Source: H111-94 sp034436045 (GTDB lineage: Bacteria; Chloroflexota; Ktedonobacteria; Ktedonobacterales; Ktedonobacteraceae). From it: DNA of 26,014 nucleotides. The notes beneath the pieces are model-generated. The model saw only the letters and a list, made by a program, of their open reading frames with translations, was not told the origin of the DNA and did no database searches. Positions 1 to 7,490 of the stretch are shown in pieces; positions within the stretch are counted from its first letter, which is position 1; every line of letters begins with the position of its first letter. The DNA lies in NCBI GenBank assembly GCA_034436045.1, contig DAOTVZ010000194.1, positions 1-26,014 of the forward strand. Reading direction: 5' to 3'. A program made the translations under genes and the position numbers.

Positions 1-1194
1 GAACGCCTCGGCCTCTCGCAGGCCATGCGGGCTATTTTGCGCAAACCCAAACGCGAGTTGATTGTTAATTTTCCTGTCCGCATGGACGATGGCACGGTAG
101 AAATGTTCACCGGCTACCGCGTGCAACATAATATCAATCGTGGCCCGGCTAAAGGCGGCATTCGTTACAGCCCGGAGGTTTCGCTGGACGAGGTGCGTGC
201 GCTGGCTATGTGGATGACCTGGAAATGCGCAGTAGTCGGCATTCCCTTTGGTGGCGCAAAAGGCGGCGTCATCTGCGACCCCCATAAGATGTCTCGCGCA
301 GAACTGGAACGCCTGACGCGCCGCTACGCAACCGAAATCTCGCTACTGATCGGCCCTAACAGCGACATTCCCGCCCCCGATGTCAACACGAATCCCCAGA
401 TTATGAGCTGGATCATGGATACCTATTCCATGCATGTCGGCTACTCCGTGCCCGCCGTGATCACCGGTAAGCCGCTGGCCATCGGTGGCAGCGAGGGCCG
501 CCTGGAAGCGACGGCGCGCGGCGTGCAGGTCGTGACGCGCGAAGTAATGCGCGATCTGAGCATGCAGCCAGAGCACTGCCGTGTCGTCATTCAGGGCTTT
601 GGCAATGTCGGCAGCGTCTCGGCCCGTCTGCTTAGCGAACTGGGCTGCAAGATTGTGGGTTTGAGCGACATTAATGGTGGTATCTATAACCGCGAGGGCA
701 TCGATGTGATGACCGCGCTGCGCTACTCTCGCGAACACGGCAGCCTCTCCGGTATGCCCGGTACCGAGAATGTGACAAACGCGGAACTGCTGGAATTACC
801 CTGCGACGTGCTGATACCGGCGGCGCTGGAGAATCAAATCACCGCTCGCAATGCCGCACGCATCAAGGCACACCTGATTATTGAGGCCGCTAATGGCCCG
901 ACCACGCCGGATGCCGACCGCATTCTCAATGATCGTGGCGTGACCATCGTGCCGGATATTCTAGCGAACGCAGGCGGTGTGACCGTCAGCTACTTCGAGT
1001 GGGTGCAGGACCTGCAACGCTTCTTCTGGGCCGAGGATGAGATCAACGAGCGCCTGGAGAACATAATGACTCGTGCCTACCAGGCCGTCAAGCACAAGGC
1101 CGAGGATCAACAGACCAATCTGCGCATGGGTGCTTACCTGCTGGCCGTCGCCAGAGTGGCCGAGGCCACCGAAATGCGCGGCGTTTACCCGTAA
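1..1194 (+). CDS. gdhA: Glutamate dehydrogenase (Glu/Leu/Phe/Val dehydrogenase family), 5' end missing
   Basis: Catalyses reversible oxidative deamination of glutamate to 2-oxoglutarate and ammonium with NAD(P), in the cytoplasm. The reading frame is open from base 1, so the gene starts upstream. The ATG at 25 is internal, because the residues before it (ERLGLSQA) already match the family N-terminus; roughly 20-30 residues are missing. 397 codons are visible against a usual length of about 420. The substrate-binding motif PAKGGIRY is followed by KCAVVGIPFGGAKGGV, which carries the conserved lysines. The Rossmann nucleotide-binding motif GFGNVGS lies about halfway along. The end is intact (TAA). 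It converges with recJ across a 54-base gap. The family assignment is firm; cofactor preference (NAD or NADP) and the exact amino acid substrate cannot be read with certainty. Confidence 0.94.
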   Translation, partial: ERLGLSQAMRAILRKPKRELIVNFPVRMDDGTVEMFTGYRVQHNINRGPAKGGIRYSPEVSLDEVRALAMWMTWKCAVVGIPFGGAKGGVICDPHKMSRAELERLTRRYATEISLLIGPNSDIPAPDVNTNPQIMSWIMDTYSMHVGYSVPAVITGKPLAIGGSEGRLEATARGVQVVTREVMRDLSMQPEHCRVVIQGFGNVGSVSARLLSELGCKIVGLSDINGGIYNREGIDVMTALRYSREHGSLSGMPGTENVTNAELLELPCDVLIPAALENQITARNAARIKAHLIIEAANGPTTPDADRILNDRGVTIVPDILANAGGVTVSYFEWVQDLQRFFWAEDEINERLENIMTRAYQAVKHKAEDQQTNLRMGAYLLAVARVAEATEMRGVYP

Positions 1195-1208
1195 AACTTT
1201 TTTCCCTG

Positions 1209-1237
1209 GCGGAGAGGGGGCAGGGCACCCTCCCCGC
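1209..1237. terminator. GC-rich hairpin between convergent gdhA and recJ
   Basis: The arms GCGGAGAGGG (1209-1218) and CCCTCCCCGC (1228-1237) pair at 9 of 10 positions around a 9-base loop. There is no T-run directly after it on the plus strand. On the minus strand it is followed by an A-run and then a short T-run. It may act as a weak bidirectional terminator or as a transcript-end stabiliser. Confidence 0.4.
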
Positions 1238-1248
1238 TCGTCTGCTTG

Positions 1249-3120
1249 CTATTCCACACCGGCCGTTTCGGCATCTGGAAAGATGTCGAGGATGCGCAGC
1301 CAGACCTCTTGCTTACTTTCCTCTTGTGAACCTTCTAGTTGAAAGATGATCGTCACGGTACTGATGCCGCTGAAATCTTTGAGACGCGCGGCCCCCTTAA
1401 AGAGTGTACCCTGGCGGCGCTGCTCATTTGCCAGCGATTGTGCGTGTTGTGAGGGAGGCGCACCCAACCAGAACTGCACATGCTGGCCCTCTTTGCCACT
1501 GGGACGTGCATGATACAAACGGAGCTTCTCCATCTTGAAGATCGGTTCTGGATTGCCCGCCCCAAAGGGGGCGAGTTGTCTTACCTGCTGATACAACTCA
1601 TAGTTTAGCTTGTTCCAGCGTGTCAGTGTCAGATCGACCATCTTTTTCACCGGCTCTTGCGCTATTTTCGCAATCGACTCGGTCTCATCGACTGCGGTGG
1701 TGGTATCCCCGTTGCTGCTGGTGAGCGCTGGGGAGGGCGCGCGCTCCTGCCAGGAGAGCAGGTGACGACGCAGGTCTTCGATGCGTTCGCTCTGAATGGT
1801 GAATCCTGCCGCTTGCGTATGGCCACCATAGCGTTCCAGGTTATGCGCGAAGTCGCTCAAGGCGGCGATGATATTGTAACCTTTGCGGCTGCGCGCCGAG
1901 CCGCGACTAAGGCGCGTAACCCTATCGTTGCTGAGGACAAGCACCGGCTTATCGACCTCTTCGGAGAGCCGACCGGCGACCAGCCCGATGATACCCTCGT
2001 GCCAGTCGTCGCCCATCACCAGGACAACGCGGGCATCGCGCTGGCTCTGCGCCTGCGCGCGCACATCGCGCATTAGCTCCTCTGTTTGCTGCTGGCGCGT
2101 CAGATTGAGCGCCTCCAACTGGTTCGCATAGGCCATTGCCTCTTCTTCGCTATCGGTGACAAGCAGGTTGAAGGCGATGCTGGCATCCTGCATGCGTCCG
2201 GCAGCATTGAGGCGAGGAGCCAGCGAAAAGGCGATATCGCGTTCGCGGATGCGGCCCATTTGCAAGTTAGCATTGCGCATCAGAGCGCGTAATCCAGGCT
2301 TATCCGTATTATTGAGTTGTTGCAGTCCCAGGCGCACCAGCATATGGTTTTCGCCCAGCAGCGGCGCAACATCGGCGACAGTGCCAAGCGCCACCAGATC
2401 GAGGAGGGCATATTCTTCTTCACGTGGCAGAGCATAGAGGCGGTAGAGCGCCTGCGTGAGCTTGAAGGCGATGCCGACACCACAGAGTTCGCGCCCCTGC
2501 GGCAGACTCTCTAATTGTCCTGATTGCTCCGACCGCCAGGGATTGACCAGGGCATAAGCCTGCGGCAGAAGAGTCGGCAGGTGGTGATGATCCGTGATAA
2601 TCACATCAAGGCCGAGCGTGCGTGCATAAGCCACCTGCTCCACATCCGAACTGGCACAATCGGTCGTCACAATCAGGCTCGTTCCACGCGCTTTGAGCAG
2701 ATCGAGTGCGCGATAGTTCAGGCCGCAGCCATCGTTGATGCGGTGTGGAATGTGGTAATCGAGGGGCGCGTCGATACGCTTGAGCCGACGCAGGGCACGG
2801 AAGAGCAACGCGGAGGAGGTCACACCGTCGGCATCGAAGTCGCCATAGACGGTAATATGCTCGCCACTATTCAGGGCAGACCGAATGCGCTCGACGGCCT
2901 TCTGCATATCGATGATGCGATAGGGGTCAAGGCTCTGCTCATAGGAGGCATCCAGAAAAGCGCGCATCTGTGCAGGGTCGCTGATGCCGCGATTAGTGAG
3001 TATCTGTGCCTGCACCGGCTCCACGCCCTGCGCGCGTGCCAGCTCGAACTGCTCCTTCGAGAGTTGAGGATAGACCTGCCAGTTATCTTGTGATGGCGCT
3101 TGCTGTGTCGATGCTTCCAC
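1249..3120 (-). CDS. recJ: Single-stranded-DNA-specific 5'-3' exonuclease RecJ
   Basis: Degrades single-stranded DNA 5' to 3' in recombination, mismatch and base-excision repair; a two-metal cytoplasmic nuclease of the DHH family. 623 residues, slightly longer than the E. coli enzyme. Motif I is VYGDFDADG at about 91-99 (D94, D96, D98). Motif II aspartate is D154 in VTTDCASS. The DHH motif is at 177-179 (ITDHHH). The ALGTVADV motif follows, then a DHHA1 domain with RGSARS and GGHTQAAGF, and a C-terminal OB-like region. The start is GTG at 3120, preceded by AAAGGAAAG at 5-6 bases. It is divergent from the DivIC-like gene and converges with gdhA. All catalytic aspartates and histidines visible to me are present, so it should be active. 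Confidence 0.95.
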   Translation of the reverse strand: MEASTQQAPSQDNWQVYPQLSKEQFELARAQGVEPVQAQILTNRGISDPAQMRAFLDASYEQSLDPYRIIDMQKAVERIRSALNSGEHITVYGDFDADGVTSSALLFRALRRLKRIDAPLDYHIPHRINDGCGLNYRALDLLKARGTSLIVTTDCASSDVEQVAYARTLGLDVIITDHHHLPTLLPQAYALVNPWRSEQSGQLESLPQGRELCGVGIAFKLTQALYRLYALPREEEYALLDLVALGTVADVAPLLGENHMLVRLGLQQLNNTDKPGLRALMRNANLQMGRIRERDIAFSLAPRLNAAGRMQDASIAFNLLVTDSEEEAMAYANQLEALNLTRQQQTEELMRDVRAQAQSQRDARVVLVMGDDWHEGIIGLVAGRLSEEVDKPVLVLSNDRVTRLSRGSARSRKGYNIIAALSDFAHNLERYGGHTQAAGFTIQSERIEDLRRHLLSWQERAPSPALTSSNGDTTTAVDETESIAKIAQEPVKKMVDLTLTRWNKLNYELYQQVRQLAPFGAGNPEPIFKMEKLRLYHARPSGKEGQHVQFWLGAPPSQHAQSLANEQRRQGTLFKGAARLKDFSGISTVTIIFQLEGSQEESKQEVWLRILDIFPDAETAGVE

Positions 3121-3168
3121 TGTCTTTCCTTTTCGGGTCAGGTTTCGGCTGTGTTTCTGCTGCTTTAG

Positions 3169-3177
3169 AGTATATCA
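3169..3177 (-). promoter_or_regulatory. Extended -10 promoter for recJ
   Basis: Read on the minus strand the sequence is TGATATACT, a TG-N extended -10 with hexamer TATACT, about 50 bases before the GTG start of recJ. No good -35 hexamer is visible at 17 bases. The same TGATA-type element occurs before two other genes in this window (4946-4954 and 20189-20197), which supports it as a local promoter style. Confidence 0.45.
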
Positions 3178-3297
3178 TACACAGAACAACGAGATGGGGC
3201 AGCCGAGCGGGTGTCCGGCGCTGTCCTATGCTGAGAAGGTTCATGTTGTAGAATAAAGGGCAAACCACGTTTGTTATTTATAAGGAGCTACTGTTTT

Positions 3298-3777
3298 ATG
3301 CAAAGTCAAACAAAGAAGCCTTCGGCGGCGGCGCGCCATGACACAAACACTGCCAATGTGACGGCGGCGGTGGGTATGCAGACCTCGGCAGGTCGGTCGC
3401 GTGCGCGGCGAAACACTTTGTTTACGCAAAGCGTGATATGGGTAACGGGGCTGATTTGCACCGCCTTTCTCCTCGGTGCGTTGGCGCAGGCCTGGTCGAA
3501 TAATCAGCTTGCTCAAAAAGTACAGGCCGCCCAGCAGCAATTGCAGCAGGTGCAGGCCCACCATAATGCTTTGCAGAAGCAGGCCGATGAATATAGTAAA
3601 CCGGGCGTGATAGAAAGTGAGGCGCGTCAGTTGTTGGGCTATGTGCGGCCCGGCGAACACGCGGTCGTGATCGTCAACGCGACGCCGCAACCGGCGACGG
3701 CAAGTCCGGCGACCACGACGAAATCGACTACGCAGGACTTCTGGCAGGAGTGGTGGCATGCCTTCTTCGGCAATTAG
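3298..3777 (+). CDS. Septum formation initiator family protein (DivIC/FtsB-like)
   Basis: Predicted bitopic membrane protein of the cell-division complex, the class that links FtsL and FtsQ/DivIB at the septum. 159 residues from the ATG at 3298, chosen because AAGGAG (3282-3287) lies 10 bases upstream; an in-frame TTG at 3271 lacks such a site. The order is a basic, disordered N-terminus (1-42), one hydrophobic segment (about 44-66), then a Gln/Ala-rich coiled coil (about 68-98). The family hallmark follows at 108-120, EARQLLGYVRPGE, matching the usual 'AR..LGYVRPGE' end of DivIC/FtsB. The tail is Thr/Ala/Pro rich and ends in aromatic residues (WQEWWHAFFGN). It is somewhat longer than typical because of both tails. 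Divergent from recJ. Confidence 0.8.
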   Translation: MQSQTKKPSAAARHDTNTANVTAAVGMQTSAGRSRARRNTLFTQSVIWVTGLICTAFLLGALAQAWSNNQLAQKVQAAQQQLQQVQAHHNALQKQADEYSKPGVIESEARQLLGYVRPGEHAVVIVNATPQPATASPATTTKSTTQDFWQEWWHAFFGN

Positions 3778-3823
3778 AGGAGAGCATCCGGCTGTAAAAT
3801 GGTACTAGCGGAGGCTCATATCC

Positions 3824-3853
3824 TTGACACTGCTCGTATGATATAGGTATAAC
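3824..3853 (+). promoter_or_regulatory. SigA-type promoter of a 5' leader or small RNA
   Basis: TTGACA (3824-3829) and TATAAC (3848-3853) are separated by 18 bases, a near-consensus pair. Transcription would start near 3860 and run through the hairpins and terminator that precede the amidotransferase gene at 4115. Confidence 0.65.
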
Positions 3854-3865
3854 ATGTGTATACTG

Positions 3866-3878
3866 ATTTGTAACAAAT
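3866..3878. promoter_or_regulatory. Palindrome just after the predicted transcription start (possible operator)
   Basis: ATTTGT-A-ACAAAT is a perfect 6-1-6 inverted repeat beginning about 12 bases downstream of the -10 at 3848-3853. The position would suit a repressor site; no regulator can be named. Confidence 0.35.
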
Positions 3879-3900
3879 GACAATGGCATAGGGAACACAA

Positions 3901-4008
3901 ATGCAATCACAACGCACCGACAATGTAATAACCCTCGTGATTATGCGGCTCCAGTACTGGCTGGAGCTTCCTGGGTTTTTGCTTAGACGGTCGCGTTTCG
4001 TTGAATAA
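3901..4008 (+). CDS. Possible 35-residue leader peptide in an attenuator
   Basis: An ATG at 3901 opens 35 codons ending in TAA at 4006-4008. The upstream ribosome site is weak (AGGGAA at 3890-3895). The predicted peptide is hydrophobic in its middle, with six leucines and five valine or isoleucine residues, and has arginines near the end (LLRRSR). Its last codons overlap bases 3993-4002, the left strand of the predicted antiterminator, so a translating ribosome would control which hairpin forms. There is no run of a single amino-acid codon, so the regulatory signal is unknown. A hairpin at 3948-3967 (GCTCCAG/CTGGAGC) lies inside the frame. This could equally be a non-coding leader. Confidence 0.3.
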   Translation: MQSQRTDNVITLVIMRLQYWLELPGFLLRRSRFVE

Positions 4009-4036
4009 GCGTGATGTATTATCTCAGACGGAACGC
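3993..4036 (+). promoter_or_regulatory. Predicted antiterminator helix (leader of the amidotransferase gene)
   Basis: Bases 3993-4002 (GCGTTTCGTT) can pair with 4027-4036 (GACGGAACGC) over 10 consecutive pairs, two of them G-U. This uses nearly all of the left arm of the terminator stem at 4026-4036, so the two structures exclude each other. A further copy of AGACGG at 3985-3990 can pair with CCGTCT at 4051-4056. The pairing is seen by eye; energies were not calculated. Confidence 0.45.
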
Positions 4037-4066
4037 ATCCATTCAGCGTTCCGTCTTTCTTTTTTA
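4026..4066 (+). terminator. Intrinsic terminator 48 bases upstream of the amidotransferase gene
   Basis: The stem AGACGGAACGC (4026-4036) and GCGTTCCGTCT (4046-4056) is 11 perfect pairs with a 9-base loop, followed by TTCTTTTTT. It is the strongest terminator in the window. Its place, after a good promoter at 3824 and just before the gene at 4115, suggests conditional termination. It could alternatively simply end a small RNA or read-through from the DivIC-like gene. Confidence 0.85.
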
Positions 4067-4114
4067 TTCTCGAATATTGCACTTATCCTGATCTTGCTTG
4101 AAGGAGTATAAGTA

Positions 4115-4897
4115 ATGCGTCCATTAATCGGAATCCCCTGCCACGCAGGGCTGCATGCCAATACTGAACGGCCCATCTATGGCAACAACCGTGCGTATGT
4201 CCACGCGATTGAACATGCCGGTGGCGTGCCGGTGCTTATTCCTTTGTTGGGCGATCTGAGCGGCTTGAACTCGCTCCTGCCCCGCCTGGATGGCCTGCTA
4301 CTCTCTGGCGGCATCGATATTCAGCCGCAACTGTACGGCGAGCAGCCTCATCCGAAGCTGGGTGAAGTTGATCCCCACCTGGACGCGCTGGAACTGGCGC
4401 TGGCTCGCTGGGCCTTGCGTGAGCGTATTCCCACGCTGGGCATCTGTCGGGGACACCAGTTGATCAACGTGGCATTGGGCGGAACGCTGTACCAGGACAT
4501 CGAGAGCCAGTGTCCTCATACACTGCGTCACTCCAACTGGGATCGCCCGCGCAATACACGGGTGCATACGGTGCAGATCGACCCTGATAGTCGCCTGGCC
4601 GCTATTCTGGGCACGTGTAGCATCGAAACCAACAGCCTGCATCATCAATCTGTGAAGAAGCCCGGTCGTGGCGTCCTTATCACCGGCTATGCAAACGATG
4701 GTATTGTGGAAGCGCTGGAAGTTCCTGAGCATCCCTTCATGCTGGCCGTGCAATGCCACCCCGAAGAGATGTACCAGGATGATCCCACCTGGAACAAGCT
4801 GTTCGTAGCCTTTATCGAGTCCTGTGTCTCGCCCGTTGTACGCACCCTGACCAGGGTCGAGCAGAGCATGAACGCGAGCAGTGTCAGTGTACGCTAA
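4115..4897 (+). CDS. Class I glutamine amidotransferase / gamma-glutamyl-GABA hydrolase-like (peptidase C26)
   Basis: Predicted cytoplasmic hydrolase of gamma-glutamyl amides, the family of PuuD, which frees GABA and glutamate in putrescine breakdown. 260 residues with the family layout: N-terminal IGIPCH, then LLLSGGIDI, then the nucleophile elbow LGICRGHQ with Cys111. NSLHHQSVK follows and then the catalytic His215 and Glu217 in AVQCHPEE. The Cys-His-Glu triad is complete. The start ATG is preceded by AAGGAG (4101-4106) at 8 bases. It is the first gene of a same-strand group with the asparaginase and MazG-like genes. No other putrescine genes are nearby, so the substrate may be a different gamma-glutamyl compound. 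A leader with terminator and antiterminator suggests regulation before translation. Confidence 0.88.
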   Translation: MRPLIGIPCHAGLHANTERPIYGNNRAYVHAIEHAGGVPVLIPLLGDLSGLNSLLPRLDGLLLSGGIDIQPQLYGEQPHPKLGEVDPHLDALELALARWALRERIPTLGICRGHQLINVALGGTLYQDIESQCPHTLRHSNWDRPRNTRVHTVQIDPDSRLAAILGTCSIETNSLHHQSVKKPGRGVLITGYANDGIVEALEVPEHPFMLAVQCHPEEMYQDDPTWNKLFVAFIESCVSPVVRTLTRVEQSMNASSVSVR

Positions 4898-4924
4898 CCT
4901 GCACTGATCTGTAGTCGGCCTGTT

Positions 4925-4954
4925 CTGGTGTCACCAGCGTAGCCGTGATACAAT
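4925..4954 (+). promoter_or_regulatory. Internal promoter with overlapping palindrome before the asparaginase gene
   Basis: TG-A-TACAAT (4946-4954) is an extended -10. The perfect palindrome CTGGTG-T-CACCAG (4925-4937) covers the position of the -35, a typical repressor-site location. This would allow the asparaginase and MazG-like genes to be expressed separately from the amidotransferase. Confidence 0.4.
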
Positions 4955-4989
4955 GCCAGCAAATACACTTAAGGAGTTATCATCAGCTT

Positions 4990-5967
4990 ATGGGAATGGC
5001 AATTGTTGTGCATGGCGGCGCGGGCACCATTGCACCGGAACGCTTTGAGGTAGTGCAGGAAGGGTGTCGCGCGGCGGCTCAGGTCGGATGGCAAATGCTG
5101 CAAAATGGAGCCAGCGCGCTTGATGTTGTCGAAGCCGTCGTGCGTATCCTTGAAGATAATCCCCAGTTCAACGCCGGTACCGGCTCGTGCCTGACCTCAG
5201 AGGGACGCATTGAGATGGATGCCGGTATCATGGAAGGGCATACCCTGCGCGTGGGGGCCGTCGCGGGCGTTGAGATCATCAAGAACCCCATTACACTCGC
5301 GCGGCGCGTGCTGGAAAGCTCGCACGTGCTGCTGATAGGGCATGGCGCGCACGAGTTCGCACGCGAGCAAGGTATCCCCTTTTGTCGGCAAGAAGACCTG
5401 CTGACCGAGCGGCAACTGGCGCTCTGGCGCAGCAAACACTCCGCGCGACACACACAGGAACCACTGATCTACCGCGTCGCACTCGATATGCTCCCTTCTC
5501 TATCTTCCACATTGGAACAGGCCACAACAACTTCGCTCACAGAGCAGGAACGCGAAGAGGATAAACATGGCACGGTAGGCGCAGTCGCGCTGGACAGCTT
5601 CGGCAGGCTGGCCGCCGCCACCTCAACCGGCGGTTTCGCCTATAAACACCCTGGGCGCGTTGGCGACTCACCCCTGATCGGCTGTGGCTTCTACGCCGAC
5701 GAGAATGCCGCCATCTCCTGCACCGGTCAGGGCGAGGACTTTATTCGCCTGCTGATTGCGAAGCGCGTGGCGGATAACGTGGAGCGCGGCATGAGCGCGC
5801 CGGACGCGGCGAAAGCCGCCATCGCCTACCTGGGTGCGAAGGCCACCGGCACCGGCGGGCTGATCGCTGTAGACCGACAGGGCAACGCGGGCTTTGCCTG
5901 GAACAGTGCCAACATGGCCTACGCCTATATGACGCAAGAGATGGCAGAACCGATAGCCGGAGTCTAG
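4990..5967 (+). CDS. Isoaspartyl peptidase / L-asparaginase (Ntn-hydrolase, plant-type, family T2)
   Basis: Hydrolyses isoaspartyl dipeptides and often asparagine, releasing aspartate and ammonia. It is made as a precursor that cuts itself into alpha and beta chains. 325 residues from the ATG at 4990, chosen because AAGGAG lies at 4971-4976 and because the protein core (IVVHGGAGTI) begins directly after it. An in-frame GTG at 4945 would place the ribosome site inside the gene, and ATG 4996 is an alternative. The autocleavage site is HGTVGAVALD, with Thr195 the new N-terminal nucleophile. Substrate-binding motifs GRVGDSPLIGCG and CTGQGEDFIR follow. Family motifs and length are complete. It sits 12 bases before the MazG-like gene. 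Nitrogen recycling fits the neighbouring amidotransferase. Confidence 0.92.
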   Translation: MGMAIVVHGGAGTIAPERFEVVQEGCRAAAQVGWQMLQNGASALDVVEAVVRILEDNPQFNAGTGSCLTSEGRIEMDAGIMEGHTLRVGAVAGVEIIKNPITLARRVLESSHVLLIGHGAHEFAREQGIPFCRQEDLLTERQLALWRSKHSARHTQEPLIYRVALDMLPSLSSTLEQATTTSLTEQEREEDKHGTVGAVALDSFGRLAAATSTGGFAYKHPGRVGDSPLIGCGFYADENAAISCTGQGEDFIRLLIAKRVADNVERGMSAPDAAKAAIAYLGAKATGTGGLIAVDRQGNAGFAWNSANMAYAYMTQEMAEPIAGV

Positions 5968-5979
5968 TGGGAGCGTAAG

Positions 5980-6300
5980 ATGAGAACACTGCGCGATGTA
6001 CAGCAGGAGATCGATGAACTGATTCGCGGTCAGTGGCACAGCCACTACTGGACGCCGCTCGCCAGCCTTGCGCGCCTGACAGAAGAGGTGGGTGAACTGG
6101 CGCGCGAGATCAACCACAGCTACGGCGAGAAACCCAAAAAGGCCGGTGAGGTGGGCGATATTGCCAGTGAGATGGGTGACATTCTCTTCATCTTAGCCTC
6201 GCTGGCCAATTCCATCGATATCGATCTGGATGCCGCCTTTGAGTCCGTAATGACGAAATATCAACAGCGGGACGCCCGGCGCTGGTTGCCCGACCATTAA
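5980..6300 (+). CDS. MazG-like nucleotide pyrophosphohydrolase
   Basis: A small all-alpha NTP pyrophosphatase of the MazG/dUTPase superfamily, predicted to hydrolyse a (d)NTP to the monophosphate and pyrophosphate. 106 residues, a single-domain form. The metal-binding motifs are present: LTEEVGELAREI at about 33-44, and EMGDILFILASLAN with the E-x-x-D pair at about 66-69. The start ATG follows GGGAG. It is coupled to the asparaginase gene (12 bases) and converges with the pseudokinase gene 14 bases later. The nucleotide substrate cannot be read from the sequence; a house-cleaning role is possible. Confidence 0.85.
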   Translation: MRTLRDVQQEIDELIRGQWHSHYWTPLASLARLTEEVGELAREINHSYGEKPKKAGEVGDIASEMGDILFILASLANSIDIDLDAAFESVMTKYQQRDARRWLPDH

Positions 6301-6314
6301 ATCCGCTATTCCCG

Positions 6315-7469
6315 TTATTTTATGACGGCGGTAGCGATAAAATAGCCGACAGCAAAGAAGAGCGAGAAGACGAAGAGGCCAAGCAGTAACAATAGCGGGA
6401 AGCTCAAACGGCGAGAGGGCATTTCTACCTCGTCGTAGAGTTGAGCGGGCGGGGGCAGTTTAAGCGGCGCTTCTGGCACCGCAGGTGAGGTGGGCACGGC
6501 ATCCATCGCGGTCATGCGCGTATTAGTTTCGGCGCGGTAGGCCGAGAAAGTCCCCCCGGCTGAGGTGGCAACCGCATCGCGGGCGGGCAGAGCCGTGACC
6601 AGTTTACCGGTTCCGGGCGGTGGTAGTGGTCGGGAGATGGCAGGTACATCCGGCTCGTAGACTTCCACCGGCATGAAAGCAGGCTCAAACTGGGCTGAGA
6701 GCGTCTTTAATTCCGTGTAGAGAGCATCCAGCGTGTCAATGTGCTGCGGATGCTGACGGATGACGGTGCGCGCGACCAGTTCACAGAGTTCCGGGGGGGT
6801 ATTGCGAACAAAACGCAGACGCCCATCTGGCGGTGGCTCTACGCTGGTTGCGCCTGCGGGGCGTCCCGCCAGCAACTGGTAAAGCAGCAAGCCGATGGCA
6901 CGCACATCGTCGCGTTGCCGCTCCGGTGTCTGCTGGCCCCAGGGAAGTTCCTGGTTAGAGACGGCGTCGCCGTCAGCGCCGATGACGCTCCAGCGCGAAA
7001 AATAGGCCAGGTCAGGCGGCAAAGCGAAATTGTTGACGCGCACCATGCCCTTGCGATCACGGAAAACAGCGGAAGGCGTCAGGTCGCCGTGACAGACCTT
7101 GCGCGCATTGCTCCCTGCGTAGAGCAACGCCTGGCAGAGTTGCATGCCAGTATCAATCACCTCGTAAGCTGAGAGTTGTCGTTGCAGCAAGGCCGAGAAA
7201 GGTTCACCCTCGACATACTCCTGAATGACATAGAGTGTATCAGGCTCAACAATGAGATCGTAAATGCCGACAATGTTAGGATGGGAAAATTGCGATGTCA
7301 ACCGGATGGCAGCACGATACGCGGGAAGATATTGCGCCGGAACGATCTTTATCGCAACAGGACGTTGCAACACCTGATCGGTGCCTTGATAGATAACACA
7401 ACACTGACCCTGCTGTATTAAGCGTTGCAGCAGGTAGCGCCGTTGAATAATGCGACCTGTCTCTATCAT
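6315..7469 (-). CDS. Serine/threonine protein kinase-like protein with C-terminal membrane anchor, probable pseudokinase
   Basis: 384 residues: a kinase-like domain (about 5-260), a Pro/Ala-rich linker (about 265-350) and one C-terminal transmembrane helix (LLLLLGLFVFSLFFAVGYF), with the kinase fold on the cytoplasmic side if the usual topology holds. The VAIK lysine (K41) is present. The glycine-rich loop has become LIQQGQCCVIY with a single glycine. The catalytic loop reads HGDLTPSAVF, where D129 remains but the lysine is Thr131 and the asparagine is Ala134. The DFG motif has become NFA (Asn147, Phe148, Ala149), losing the magnesium-binding aspartate. The alpha-C glutamate is not evident. 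TPERQRDDVRAIGLLLYQLL still matches the APE and D-V part of the fold. The start ATG follows GAGGGAT. It lies 21 bases after the ROK gene and is probably co-transcribed. Likely role: scaffold or ligand-sensing pseudokinase (inferred). Confidence 0.87.
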   Translation of the reverse strand: MIETGRIIQRRYLLQRLIQQGQCCVIYQGTDQVLQRPVAIKIVPAQYLPAYRAAIRLTSQFSHPNIVGIYDLIVEPDTLYVIQEYVEGEPFSALLQRQLSAYEVIDTGMQLCQALLYAGSNARKVCHGDLTPSAVFRDRKGMVRVNNFALPPDLAYFSRWSVIGADGDAVSNQELPWGQQTPERQRDDVRAIGLLLYQLLAGRPAGATSVEPPPDGRLRFVRNTPPELCELVARTVIRQHPQHIDTLDALYTELKTLSAQFEPAFMPVEVYEPDVPAISRPLPPPGTGKLVTALPARDAVATSAGGTFSAYRAETNTRMTAMDAVPTSPAVPEAPLKLPPPAQLYDEVEMPSRRLSFPLLLLLGLFVFSLFFAVGYFIATAVIK

Positions 7470-7490
7470 GATCCCTCAACGTATGTGCTT

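Noticed and set aside
2524..3093. Open frame of 189 codons on the plus strand
   Set aside because: It lies entirely antisense to recJ, whose catalytic motifs are complete; no ribosome site and no recognisable protein.
3860..4115. T-box riboswitch before the amidotransferase gene
   Set aside because: No T-box sequence (TGGNACCGCG type) and no Stem I motifs; only the terminator/antiterminator layout is similar.
4945..4989. GTG at 4945 as the asparaginase start
   Set aside because: It would put the AAGGAG ribosome site inside the gene and add 15 residues not found in the family.
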